A stretch of DNA of 25,757 nucleotides from a virus. The DNA lies in the IMG/VR virus record IMGVR_UViG_3300045135_001923, positions 1-25,757 of that record. One strand, 5' to 3'. Under the pieces are notes generated by a model. That model did no database searches, was not told the origin of the DNA, and saw only the letters and a list, made by a program, of their open reading frames with translations. The position numbers and the translations under genes were made by a program. Shown one piece after another: positions 7,711 to 15,105 of the stretch (its first letter is position 1; every line of letters starts with the position of its first letter).

Positions 7711-9711
7711 ATGAGCGACAAAATCGTGGTCAAGCAATCAACGGAGACCGCTTCAAAATACGAGGCTACGGTCGAAGGCTATCCGCTCATCTTTGCGTTC
7801 TTGAAGTCATCAAAGAACCGCATGGACTTCATGGTCGAGCATGACAACAAACCTCACGGAACGTACAACCTGCTCAGCCAACATTCAATCAACAGGCTGG
7901 CTAAATCCCTCGATATAGCGGACTCCGCTAAAAATGCCTTCAATGTTGGAGTCTTGACGGTTGGCACTATGCTCCGAGATGGAGAATACGAACCTGCACC
8001 AATTGTCGATAGAAGAGTCGCTGAGGTTGAAACGTATGCTGGGAAGATGTCGAGTCGTGGAGTTATTGACGCCAATATCATCGAGGACTTTCTGGGCGAT
8101 CAGCATCTGCTTGACGTTGTGAACGAAGTGCTTCACGGTTCGAGAGGCGTGCCTTTTGTTGGTGATGATGCAAACCTACTCCTCACGTTCTTGGTCATGC
8201 TCTCATGCAAAACAGACTCCCCGCTGAATCTGGAAATGGTTGGGCAATCCTCCAGCGGTAAAACCTATCTCACCTTGACGGCTCGCAACGGCTTCCCCAA
8301 ATCTATGTGCATGGTGCTGGCTGGTGCTTCCCGTGAAGCCCTCAAATACGACTACGATGAGATAGATGAGGAAGGCAATTTCATAGTCCACGTTGAAGGT
8401 CGCTGTATCATCATTCTTGAGAAGGATGAGTCGGAGGCGTTTATCCGCAAAATGAAACCGCTCATGAGCGGTGACGATAAGGAACTCGTGTGGAAAACTC
8501 CAATCAAGAACGACCTCACGGGTGAAATCGAGACACGGGACTTCATCATCAAAGGACAGCCGTCTTTCATCACGCTGACCACCCGCAACCCACGAGAGGC
8601 GGAGCAAATCACCCGTCAATTGTTGATGACGCCCGACACCACGACCGAGAAGGTTGCGGCGGTTGTGAGCAATTCACTGAACGCCAAAGCCCGACCCGAT
8701 GAAATGTTGGTGCATCCAGACGTTGAACTGCTCCAAGCATCTATGCTCAATCTCAAGCAATACAGGGTCCGCAACATTTTTGCCCCGCTCATGGTGGACT
8801 TCTTCCCAGCACGCAACGCCCAACACCAAAGAGACATCAACAAAGTGCTGTCGATTATTGATGCTGTGACGTTGCTTCACCAAAAGCAACGACCGATACA
8901 CCAACACAACGACCGTGAATACCTCATGTCGTCCATTGAGGACAATATCATCGGCTTGATTCTTTGCGACCTCGTGTTGCGAGCCAGCCTTAGTGGAATC
9001 CCAGATGACTCATGGATCGTGTTCAGTGAATTGCAGTCAATGGAGGACGCTAAACGCCCGCTAACAGAGGATAACATTCTCCAATGGCTCAACATTCACG
9101 CCTTTTCATGTTCAAAGAATGCCCTACGTGAGAAGCACCTGCCCACGCTGGAGGACGCTGGTTTGATTGAACTCGCCAGGCGGGGTGGAGGACGTGGAGG
9201 CGGTCGCAAAACATGGCGTATCGTCAAGACACGTCAGGGTCTTTTGGAGACGTACGCGCTGGCTCCGCTCTTTGTTGAGTCAGCACGCAACAATCTGCAA
9301 ACCGTGATCGACGAATTCCAGCCCGTTATTGACGGCTGTATTCCGCCCAAGCGGAGCCGCAGACTTGACAGGGGCGAAAAGGAACTTCTCCAAACGCTGG
9401 GGTGCGGCTCCAAAACAGGCTCGTTGATATACCGTTCTCTGTTCTTGGGAACGTACCTCAACCACACGGGCAGAAACGGTGTTTTGTTTGACATAGTGGG
9501 CGATGTTCCAGCTCGTGACGCATTATTCTCTCGGACTCCAGCGTGGCTTGACACTACGCTGAAAAGCACCGCAACGGAGACGCTGGGCAAGAAGCGTGAA
9601 GCACGTGAGAAGGTCAAAGAGGCGACAAAGATTGCTGCTGTCGGTGAAAATGCCGATGACCTTTGGAACGCTTTGGCGGACGCCCACCTATTCGATGAGC
9701 CTTCTTTATGA
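7711..9711 (+). CDS. P-loop ATPase with winged helix, candidate replicative helicase
   Basis: A 666-aa protein. Walker A is GQSSSGKT near residues 178-185 and Walker B is IIILEKDE near 232-239, followed by an R-rich sensor-like region (TTRNPREAEQITRQLL near 290-306). The GxSSSGKT P-loop, the following fP...v...sreALkYdy segment and the acidic Walker B resemble helicase-type ATPase domains attached to primases in mobile elements. A winged helix is visible at about 450-515 (NILQWLNIHAF to KTWRIVKT, with a Gly/Arg-rich wing). The N-terminal 140 residues are unrecognised. No MCM or DnaB-like gene is present in the window, so this is the best candidate for the fork helicase besides the XPD-like protein. 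An ATPase is clear; a helicase is inferred. The start follows the AGGGTGGG spacing. Confidence 0.62.
   Translation: MSDKIVVKQSTETASKYEATVEGYPLIFAFLKSSKNRMDFMVEHDNKPHGTYNLLSQHSINRLAKSLDIADSAKNAFNVGVLTVGTMLRDGEYEPAPIVDRRVAEVETYAGKMSSRGVIDANIIEDFLGDQHLLDVVNEVLHGSRGVPFVGDDANLLLTFLVMLSCKTDSPLNLEMVGQSSSGKTYLTLTARNGFPKSMCMVLAGASREALKYDYDEIDEEGNFIVHVEGRCIIILEKDESEAFIRKMKPLMSGDDKELVWKTPIKNDLTGEIETRDFIIKGQPSFITLTTRNPREAEQITRQLLMTPDTTTEKVAAVVSNSLNAKARPDEMLVHPDVELLQASMLNLKQYRVRNIFAPLMVDFFPARNAQHQRDINKVLSIIDAVTLLHQKQRPIHQHNDREYLMSSIEDNIIGLILCDLVLRASLSGIPDDSWIVFSELQSMEDAKRPLTEDNILQWLNIHAFSCSKNALREKHLPTLEDAGLIELARRGGGRGGGRKTWRIVKTRQGLLETYALAPLFVESARNNLQTVIDEFQPVIDGCIPPKRSRRLDRGEKELLQTLGCGSKTGSLIYRSLFLGTYLNHTGRNGVLFDIVGDVPARDALFSRTPAWLDTTLKSTATETLGKKREAREKVKEATKIAAVGENADDLWNALADAHLFDEPSL
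9506..9521 (+). repeat. AGCT-containing 16-mer, copy B
   Basis: TTCCAGCTCGTGACGC has 14 of 16 matches to the consensus TTCCAGCTCGCCACGC. It lies inside the coding region of the 7711 ATPase. In-gene occurrence argues that the element is kept for a DNA-level function or arose by chance from a favoured word. Confidence 0.4.
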
Positions 9712-9718
9712 GGGTGGG
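9705..9718 (+). promoter_or_regulatory. TTTATGAGGGTGGG promoter for the SSB-like gene
   Basis: The TATA-like box with AGGGTGGG (9711-9718) would place transcription start near 9735. The gene begins at ATG 9755, so here a leader of about 20 nt is predicted, with Shine-Dalgarno GGAG at 9742-9745, 9 nt before the ATG. This is the AGGGTGGG copy that does not sit 24-25 nt before a start codon. Confidence 0.5.
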
Positions 9719-9754
9719 AAGAAACGGTGAGGACTGCACAAGGAGACAACCCAA

Positions 9755-10987
9755 ATGCCAGCAAAGAAAAAGACAAACAAATCAAGCCTGCCACCCGTAG
9801 CCGAAAAAGCCCTGCGACCTTTCATTGACAAAGGAATCGCCAACGGTATTTTCAAGGACGACAAGCAAGTCGTTGAAATGTTCAAGAGGAAGTCGCAAGA
9901 CCCAGCCTTGAAGGACACCATCGACACACTTGGAGGAATCAAATCCCAGACCGCACAGAGTTTCCTTGCGGACATCGTGAGAGTCGACCTCTCCGCAATT
10001 CTTCGTCAACGCCGCTACACCGCACACCTTGACATTTGGCAGGTTCAACACCGCACTGTTGGAGCCGCCAGCGGCAACCCACGACCCGTTTGCTTCCTCA
10101 TGGGGCAAGCAGTGGTCGAAGATGGAGACTCCGAAATGGAGCCTGCCCTGTTCAAGATGGGTCTTTGGGACGAGGACGCCTCGCTCGGAGACGATTTGGA
10201 ATCTGGCGGACACTACAGTGCTGCAGTCACCTGCCGCAACCTTGACGATGCCACCCTCAACCTCAACGCTCTATCGGGCTTCACCGTGTTCAACGCTGAA
10301 GAATACGAGCACCACGATCCAGTCGACCTTCTCCGTTCAACGTTTGAAGTGACACCGATTGCTGACCTTGAGGACGACATCTCAAGAGGACGTGACGACT
10401 TCCGTTTGGTGGAGGCTCAAGTCTCCTACAGCGGTGTTCAAAACTCCAAGACAGGCTCGCAGTTTGGCAAAATCATTCTCAAGGACGAAAGCACCATGAC
10501 GATGGAAGCCATTGAATCTGGCGACACCCTCAACCTCAACTGCATCTGTGCGACCGATGTTGCGGCTCGCTTCGGCAAATACAGTCGCATCCTGGCTTTG
10601 GTCACAACCCGTGTAAATGGTGAATACGGTCTATCTGGCAACCTTGAGTGTGCTGTTGGAATCATCACCGTTGCACCACCAAAGGTTGAGTCCGCCACAC
10701 CTGTTGAGCAGAAGGAAGATGACGCATCGGACTATTTCAAGGGGCAACTCGTTAGCCTCGATGATGATGAGGACGAAGATGACGCTGACGATTCCAACGA
10801 CACTGAGGAAGAAGCGGAGGAAGAGGCTGAGGCTGACGACTCCACGGACCCTGAGGAAGAGGACGACTCGGACGATTGGGTCGAAGATGACGAAGAGGAC
10901 GAGGACGAAGAGGCTGAGGCTGAGGCTCCAGCCGCTGACGCTGGCGACTCCGAAGATGATGAGGACGACTGGGACGATTGGGAATGA
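9755..10987 (+). CDS. Probable ssDNA-binding protein with acidic tail
   Basis: A 410-aa protein. The first 60 residues are Lys-rich and helical. Residues about 70-315 are beta-patterned with barrel-like segments (VRVDLSAILRQR, FRLVEAQVSYSG, KIILKDESTMTMEAIESGDTLNL), consistent with OB folds. The last 80 residues are almost wholly Asp/Glu and end in DDWDDWE. Bacterial SSB and T7 gp2.5 carry an acidic tail ending in aromatic residues that recruits partner proteins, and this tail has the same logic but is far longer. A clear Shine-Dalgarno and leader suggest strong translation, as expected for a stoichiometric protein. It lies just before the recombinase. SSB is inferred from architecture; a different acidic chaperone-like protein is possible. 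Confidence 0.58.
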   Translation: MPAKKKTNKSSLPPVAEKALRPFIDKGIANGIFKDDKQVVEMFKRKSQDPALKDTIDTLGGIKSQTAQSFLADIVRVDLSAILRQRRYTAHLDIWQVQHRTVGAASGNPRPVCFLMGQAVVEDGDSEMEPALFKMGLWDEDASLGDDLESGGHYSAAVTCRNLDDATLNLNALSGFTVFNAEEYEHHDPVDLLRSTFEVTPIADLEDDISRGRDDFRLVEAQVSYSGVQNSKTGSQFGKIILKDESTMTMEAIESGDTLNLNCICATDVAARFGKYSRILALVTTRVNGEYGLSGNLECAVGIITVAPPKVESATPVEQKEDDASDYFKGQLVSLDDDEDEDDADDSNDTEEEAEEEAEADDSTDPEEEDDSDDWVEDDEEDEDEEAEAEAPAADAGDSEDDEDDWDDWE

Positions 10988-11020
10988 ACCCAAACCCCCA
11001 CCGTTCTTGACCCGTTCCCC

Positions 11021-11033
11021 TTATGAATGTGGG
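11021..11033 (+). promoter_or_regulatory. TTATGAATGTGGG promoter for the Sak4-like gene
   Basis: A two-base variant of TTATGAGGGTGGG. AATGTGGG begins at 11026, exactly 24 nt before ATG 11050. This supports 11050, rather than the in-frame ATG at 11023, as the start. Confidence 0.45.
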
Positions 11034-11049
11034 ATATCAAGGTGATTTC

Positions 11050-11934
11050 ATGCCAAAGCGAAAGAAAATCGACTACGCCAGCCTCATTGAGTCCTGTGAC
11101 ACAGGCGACACAATGATTGAGAACAGAACCCGACACATCAAACTGCAGGGATTCAGCGGATCGGGTAAGAGCACATTCGCTCTCACCTTCTTTGCTCACG
11201 AGTCCAAAGGGCGAGACCCAGCAGAATGCCTCCTAACTATCGTTGATTGCGATTTGGAAGGACAGGCTGATTTGGTGGCTCGTGAAGAGATTATCCCGAC
11301 AGACCTACGACCACGCATCTTGCGTAAAGTCTGCCAAACTCCAGATGAAGTCAACGACTTCACGCTGGCGTTCATTGACCTCCACCGCCAGCACCAAGAA
11401 GAACACCCCAACGGGGTTCGAGTTTTGGTGTTGGAGAATGAAGGGGCGTACTACATGAGCGTCCGCAACCACTACGCTGAGAGCGTGCATGGATTGAGCG
11501 AGGGCGATTTGCTCCTTGCTCGCCAGCGTCAAGCAATTGGCGAAGGCAAAAAGACACTGCCAACCTACGAGGAAGGGCAGATGCACGCCTACAAAGTCAT
11601 CAACCGCCTCTTTATCCAGCCCTTTGAACGTATGAAGATGGGGGCTGAATTGTACGGAGCACACTTCATTTCAACCACGCTGCTGAAATCCAGAACGGAA
11701 GGATTCGGAACTGCCAATGCCAAAGACGTTGTCGTTGCCGCTGGACGCCCCGAAATCACCGACCCGCTCTTTGATTGGATTATCGAGTTTACGCAACAAC
11801 AACGGGTCCGCAAAGGCGAACTCAAATCACGACACATCGCACAGGTCAAGAAGTCACGAGCCTGTCAGCCGTTTGCTATTGACAACCCAACACAGGATAG
11901 GTTTTGGCAAGCCGTTGACAAGCAGTCAGCATGA
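11050..11934 (+). CDS. Sak4-like RecA-family ATPase (AAA_24 type)
   Basis: A 294-aa protein. Walker A is GFSGSGKST at 34-42 and Walker B is VLVLENE near 125-131. The overall size and order (short basic N-terminus, P-loop, Asp-rich strand TIVDCDLEG, helical insert, strand near HFISTTLL, basic C-terminus with RHIAQVKKSRA) match the single-domain RecA-like ATPases called Sak4 or RadA-like in phages and archaeal viruses, which support single-strand annealing or homologous recombination. It is followed after 14 nt by a Cas4/RecB-like nuclease and preceded by the SSB candidate, so the three form a recombination module. The acidic residue after Walker B is in the sequence ENE rather than DE. Confidence 0.72.
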   Translation: MPKRKKIDYASLIESCDTGDTMIENRTRHIKLQGFSGSGKSTFALTFFAHESKGRDPAECLLTIVDCDLEGQADLVAREEIIPTDLRPRILRKVCQTPDEVNDFTLAFIDLHRQHQEEHPNGVRVLVLENEGAYYMSVRNHYAESVHGLSEGDLLLARQRQAIGEGKKTLPTYEEGQMHAYKVINRLFIQPFERMKMGAELYGAHFISTTLLKSRTEGFGTANAKDVVVAAGRPEITDPLFDWIIEFTQQQRVRKGELKSRHIAQVKKSRACQPFAIDNPTQDRFWQAVDKQSA

Positions 11935-11948
11935 GGGAGGGGCATTGA

Positions 11949-13169
11949 ATGAAAGTCCCCTACCTCTCGGCAACCAGATTGAAAAAACTCAAGGATTGCG
12001 CTTTTGCATATCAGTGCCACTATGACGCTGAGAACTGCCCAAGCCCAGACGATGCTGTTGCTCTCAAGAAGGCGGCTAACCACCAAGACCGCACGCAAGC
12101 GGCTAGGGTTGGGAACGTCATTCACGGTGCTCTTGAAGATTGGCGGAAGCCAGATGAAGCAACGGGCAAACCGTCCAAGCCTCGCTTTGGAGCGCTGATG
12201 AAGCACTACGAAGCGTGGGCGGCTAAACCCCAATACACGGTCGACCTCTCCTTCTATGAGGACGGGAAGAACGTGCTGAGGCGTTGGTTTGACCGTAGGG
12301 GCAAAAACCCCGTGCGGATCGTGGCAGTCGAACAGAAGATGGGCGAAGCGTTTGCTCCGTACGTCTTGGAGAATGGCGTGCCGATTTACGGTTTTATCGA
12401 TTTGGTTCTTGAACACAAAGACGGGACGATAGAAATCGTGGACTACAAATCCAACCGTGCTCCAAAGAGTCAAGGAGAAGCCGACCAAGACGTACAGGCG
12501 GGAATCTATCTCGCATGGGCGAGCGAAGTCTATCCAGACCGCCCGCTGAAGTTTTCGTTTGAGATGCTTCGCTTTGGCGTTGTCACAACCATTTGGAGCG
12601 ATGAAAAGATATCGGAGTTTAAGGCGTGGCTCAAGACCAAATATGAAGCCGCCCTCGCTATTGAAGAAGCAATCCCAACCATCGGAGACGAGTGCAAGTG
12701 GTGTGCTTTTGATGCAATCTGCCCCGAAGCCCAGCGGCTCCGCCAGGTGGGTGCCATGGACTTGATATTGAACGAGTTCGGTGATGATGAAGAGATGCTC
12801 AACAACCTCGCAACAATCAAAGCCAGCAAAACCCTGCTGGAGCGAGCACAGAAGAAGATTGAAAAAGACCTTCGCCAGCGTGGGGAATTGGACCCTACAA
12901 AGCCAGCCAAAGACCGTGTGATTCTCACGGAGTCATGGAAGGTTGAACTGACCGAGTCGAAGCGTGAAGAATACGTGCCTCATGAAGTCCAACGCCTTGT
13001 ACCTCCAGCCGTCTTTGGAACGATGGCGTCTTTGTCAAAGGCTGCTGTGGAACGCGCCCTGCCGATTCTCCCTCCAGATGTGGCTGAGGCTGTGGAGCAA
13101 ACCAAAATCACCAAACCGACCACACGGCTCACAATCAAACCCAAGCCACAAGACGATAAACAGGGCTGA
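11949..13169 (+). CDS. Cas4/RecB-like PD-(D/E)XK nuclease
   Basis: A 406-aa protein. The visible nuclease core comprises RVGNVIHGALEDW (conserved His, about 52-64), YGFIDLV (catalytic Asp near 150), EIVDYKSN (E-x-D-Y-K, near 161-168) and the QaGIYL helix near 183. A Cys pair near the N-terminus (C17, C23) and CKWCAFDAIC near 249-258 could bind an Fe-S cluster, as in Cas4 and AddB nucleases. The last 130 residues are helical and Lys/Glu-rich, longer than in Cas4. Likely function is DNA end resection with the upstream Sak4-like ATPase. No cas genes or repeats are nearby, so a CRISPR role is not supported. The start has GGGAGGGG about 8 nt upstream. Confidence 0.78.
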   Translation: MKVPYLSATRLKKLKDCAFAYQCHYDAENCPSPDDAVALKKAANHQDRTQAARVGNVIHGALEDWRKPDEATGKPSKPRFGALMKHYEAWAAKPQYTVDLSFYEDGKNVLRRWFDRRGKNPVRIVAVEQKMGEAFAPYVLENGVPIYGFIDLVLEHKDGTIEIVDYKSNRAPKSQGEADQDVQAGIYLAWASEVYPDRPLKFSFEMLRFGVVTTIWSDEKISEFKAWLKTKYEAALAIEEAIPTIGDECKWCAFDAICPEAQRLRQVGAMDLILNEFGDDEEMLNNLATIKASKTLLERAQKKIEKDLRQRGELDPTKPAKDRVILTESWKVELTESKREEYVPHEVQRLVPPAVFGTMASLSKAAVERALPILPPDVAEAVEQTKITKPTTRLTIKPKPQDDKQG

Positions 13170-13217
13170 ACAAGGGCAGGGTTCATAGACGGTGAAACCC
13201 AGCCTGTTCAATAACGG

Positions 13218-13559
13218 ATGCCCCCAGACGAGGACAAAGAGAAGGAAGAGTACGTTCCTTCTTCTAAATACGGAACACGCCGCAAAGGTCGGCTGGGGCG
13301 TAGCGGCGGTCGAAACATCAAACGTTTGTGGAAGTGCATGGTTGAGGCTGGAGCCACGGACGTTGAAAACGCAATAACGACTGGCCAGGTCTTGAGGCTG
13401 GAGGGTCAGCCTTTCACCATGAACGCCCTCACAAATCACCTCAAAGGCAAGAGGCACTTATTCACCTGCGTTGGCAAAGTGAGGGTAGCCTCGCTTGACG
13501 GTAAATCATCATACGACCAGCAGTTATGGATTGCAGATGCAACCGCCTTCGATTCTTGA
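13218..13559 (+). CDS. Small basic protein, possible winged helix
   Basis: A 113-aa protein with a charged N-terminus, an Arg/Lys/Gly-rich stretch (RRKGRLGRSGGRNIKRLWK), then a segment (FTMNALTNHLKGKRHLFTCVGKVRV) with helix-turn-helix-plus-wing character. No family is recognised. It begins 48 nt after the nuclease stop and ends at the head of a non-coding gap with a hairpin, so it is probably the last gene of the recombination operon. DNA binding is plausible from composition only. Confidence 0.55.
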   Translation: MPPDEDKEKEEYVPSSKYGTRRKGRLGRSGGRNIKRLWKCMVEAGATDVENAITTGQVLRLEGQPFTMNALTNHLKGKRHLFTCVGKVRVASLDGKSSYDQQLWIADATAFDS

Positions 13560-13644
13560 TCGAGAGCGAAACCGTGGCACGTCATCTTTCAAAAAATCCT
13601 GATCGGTGAACCTGAAACTCCAGCGTACAGACGGCAATAAGTGA

Positions 13645-13660
13645 GCGTGGCGAGCTGGAA
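13645..13660 (-). repeat. AGCT-containing 16-mer, copy C (inverted)
   Basis: On the minus strand this reads TTCCAGCTCGCCACGC, the exact consensus. Extended to 20 nt (13642-13661) it is a perfect inverted match to 25058-25077. It is the only copy in this orientation. Confidence 0.6.
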
Positions 13661-13661
13661 T

Positions 13662-13683
13662 CGGGAATAATTCCCGTTTATTT
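13662..13683 (+). terminator. Hairpin with T-rich run, probable terminator
   Basis: CGGGAA, loop TAA, TTCCCG, followed immediately by TTTATTT. The stem plus T-rich tract downstream of the 13218 gene fits transcription termination, and archaea also terminate at T-runs alone. It begins about 100 nt after the last stop codon. Confidence 0.5.
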
Positions 13684-13685
13684 CA

Positions 13686-13710
13686 TTGATATACCGAACC
13701 ATTGATAAGG
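13686..13710 (+). promoter_or_regulatory. 25-nt promoter repeat, right copy
   Basis: 24/25 identical to 4114-4138. TTGATAAGG at 13702-13710 lies about 30 nt before ATG 13732, the TATA-like position used across this window. It drives the zinc-ribbon gene at the head of the replication operon. Confidence 0.55.
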
Positions 13711-13731
13711 GGGAACCGCTTCGCTTGGTAC

Positions 13732-13866
13732 ATGAGCAGAAACATCAGCCTAAGCAGAACCCGTCCACGTTGCCCTTGCTGTGGCGGACGTCAAGAGAGA
13801 ATAGATGACACCTGGATTGCGTGCATTCCATGTGCAGAGAGCGAAGTTTGGTTCGAGGAGGCTTGA
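13732..13866 (+). CDS. 44-aa zinc-ribbon micro-protein
   Basis: ATG at 13732 to TGA at 13864-13866. The peptide has two CxxC pairs, C14-P-C-C17 and C31-I-P-C34, separated by 13 residues, after a basic N-terminus (RTRPR). It ends in an acidic Trp-containing tail. This is a minimal zinc ribbon, likely binding nucleic acid or RNA polymerase. The TATA-like repeat about 30 nt upstream supports the start, and the next gene begins 2 nt after the stop with its GGAGG inside this ORF, so the two are coupled. Real coding is supported by the ordered Cys motif and the tight spacing. Confidence 0.62.
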   Translation: MSRNISLSRTRPRCPCCGGRQERIDDTWIACIPCAESEVWFEEA

Positions 13867-13868
13867 GC

Positions 13869-14240
13869 ATGACCTCGATCACCATGCGTCATTTCACATC
13901 TGGAAAAACCGTCTTCACGTTCAAGGATTGGACAGCCACCGACTATCGTGAAGTTAGGAGCATTTCATTTGACATCTCGGACCCACGCACCGATTTCTAT
14001 GCGGTGATGGTTGATGGCACTGACTACACTATCACAAACAAAAACGGAGTCAAAACCGCAATGGTTGACAGTGGGCTTCAGCAGACCCGTCATATGTATC
14101 AATTGAAAGACTCGGCTGACTTCAGCCAATGCTACGAAACCCGCAACGAAGATGCAGAAACCCGCCTACAGGCGGCGTTCATGTTGCTTCAGTCCGTCAT
14201 CACCTTGATTGATGAAGGCGACTGCTTCCTTGAATGGTAA
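13869..14240 (+). CDS. Hypothetical protein, 123 aa
   Basis: No family is recognised. The N-terminal half is beta-patterned (TVFTFKDWTATDY, VRSISFDISD, FYAVMVDGTDYTI). The C-terminal third is a helix ending in an acidic tip (VITLIDEGDCFLEW). ATG 13869 is preferred over the in-frame GTG at 13821 because the latter would overlap the zinc-ribbon gene, while GGAGG lies 8 nt before 13869. It is co-transcribed with the zinc ribbon and lies just before the clamp gene, whose promoter begins after its stop. Confidence 0.6.
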   Translation: MTSITMRHFTSGKTVFTFKDWTATDYREVRSISFDISDPRTDFYAVMVDGTDYTITNKNGVKTAMVDSGLQQTRHMYQLKDSADFSQCYETRNEDAETRLQAAFMLLQSVITLIDEGDCFLEW

Positions 14241-14248
14241 GCCCCTTC

Positions 14249-14262
14249 TTTATGAGGGTGGG
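14249..14262 (+). promoter_or_regulatory. TTTATGAGGGTGGG promoter for the clamp gene
   Basis: AGGGTGGG starts at 14255, exactly 24 nt before ATG 14279. The same 14-base string occurs at 9705-9718 before the SSB-like gene. Confidence 0.55.
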
Positions 14263-14278
14263 GATTCAACGCTGAACC

Positions 14279-15100
14279 ATGAGCGTGGAATTAACCCCGA
14301 ACAGTGCCGAAATCAGCCGAACAGTCAAAGCCCGTGTGAGTGCCAACGAATTCGCCAGCGTGCTTCAAAGAACAGTCCTTGATAATCCACCGACACCCGT
14401 CAAGGTGTTGCTGGAGGAAGAAGGCGTGTCCATCTGGACGCATGACGCCGCCAAGACCATTCAGTTGTTGATTGACAGGGCTGAGGTTGGCACGCTCCGT
14501 GTCAAAGAGCCGTGCTCGTTGTTGATTGAACCCAAGTCCTTCTCGGAACTGCTCAAAGCAAAGTTTTCGGGCGAGGTTGTTGAAATCAACACCGAAGCAG
14601 GTCAGCCAATTGTCATCGAGAACCGTAGCGGCTCCAGTGTCACTTATCACCCCGCTGATGAGGACGACTGCAACATTATCCCTGACCATTGGGTTCTTCC
14701 TGTTGACGATGGCTTCCGTGTGTTCCCAATGTTTGACAATGAGAAGGCGACCAGCCGTATCGCAATTTCAACAGCAGAACTCAAGAAGGCTCTCGTTGAT
14801 ATGAACATCGCCAAAGCACCCTACGTTGTGTTTGACTTCAAAGCGTCAGGCTCCACGTGCCAATCTGGACACTGGGGTTCAAAGTCCAACCGCTCCTCCA
14901 CTTCAATCAATGCAACCATTGACGGAGAAGACACGGAGGTTTGCTTCACCGAGAACCTCCAGCGTATCTTGGGTTGCTTTGACCCACGCTCCGAGGCTAT
15001 CATTATTCACAAGCATAAGACGGGCGGGTTCATTGTTCTGGAAGCCCATGACCACACCCTCACCACTGTTGTTGCGACTGAAGCGATCCGTGAAGTGTGA
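14279..15100 (+). CDS. PCNA-like sliding clamp
   Basis: A 273-aa protein, close to the usual PCNA length of about 245-260 residues. The pattern is two similar halves. The first has an early helix (ANEFASVLQRTVLD), the strand EEGVSIWTHDAAKTIQLLID typical of the PCNA beta sheet, and an SFSELLKAKF helix. The second has TAELKKALVDM, VVFDFKASG, CFTENLQRIL and a closing FIVLEAHDHTLTTVVAT strand. It would form a ring that tethers the viral polymerase (19474) and be loaded by the viral clamp loader (18105, 24171). The N-terminus is slightly extended. A leaderless start is supported by the promoter motif. Confidence 0.75.
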   Translation: MSVELTPNSAEISRTVKARVSANEFASVLQRTVLDNPPTPVKVLLEEEGVSIWTHDAAKTIQLLIDRAEVGTLRVKEPCSLLIEPKSFSELLKAKFSGEVVEINTEAGQPIVIENRSGSSVTYHPADEDDCNIIPDHWVLPVDDGFRVFPMFDNEKATSRIAISTAELKKALVDMNIAKAPYVVFDFKASGSTCQSGHWGSKSNRSSTSINATIDGEDTEVCFTENLQRILGCFDPRSEAIIIHKHKTGGFIVLEAHDHTLTTVVATEAIREV

Positions 15101-15105
15101 TTTTC

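Larger units (their letters stand above)
13560..13731 (+). other. Non-coding gap with hairpin, 16-mer and promoter repeat
   Basis: These 172 bp have no supported ORF. They hold the inverted copy of the 16-mer (13645-13660), a 6-bp hairpin followed by a T-rich run (13662-13683), and the right copy of the 25-nt promoter repeat (13686-13710). The layout reads as the end of one operon and the start of another. I saw no tRNA-like fold. Confidence 0.55.

Noticed and set aside
9234-9794. 186-aa minus-strand ORF opposite the end of the 7711 ATPase
   Set aside because: Its frame follows from codon bias of the real + strand gene; it has no promoter or Shine-Dalgarno and its composition is Ser/Arg/Pro-rich as in antisense shadows.
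10617-11199. Ser-rich or Arg/Thr-rich ORFs (both strands) across the acidic tail region
   Set aside because: They are out-of-frame readings of the GAN-rich repeats that encode the Asp/Glu tail, giving artificial Ser or Arg/Thr runs.
11949-13169. Cas4 as part of a CRISPR adaptation module
   Set aside because: No cas1, cas2 or repeat array is in the window, and the neighbours are recombination genes; Cas4-like nucleases are common in viruses.
13560-13731. tRNA or other structured RNA in the gap
   Set aside because: No cloverleaf, CCA end or T-loop GTTCRA motif was found; only a short hairpin and promoter elements are visible.
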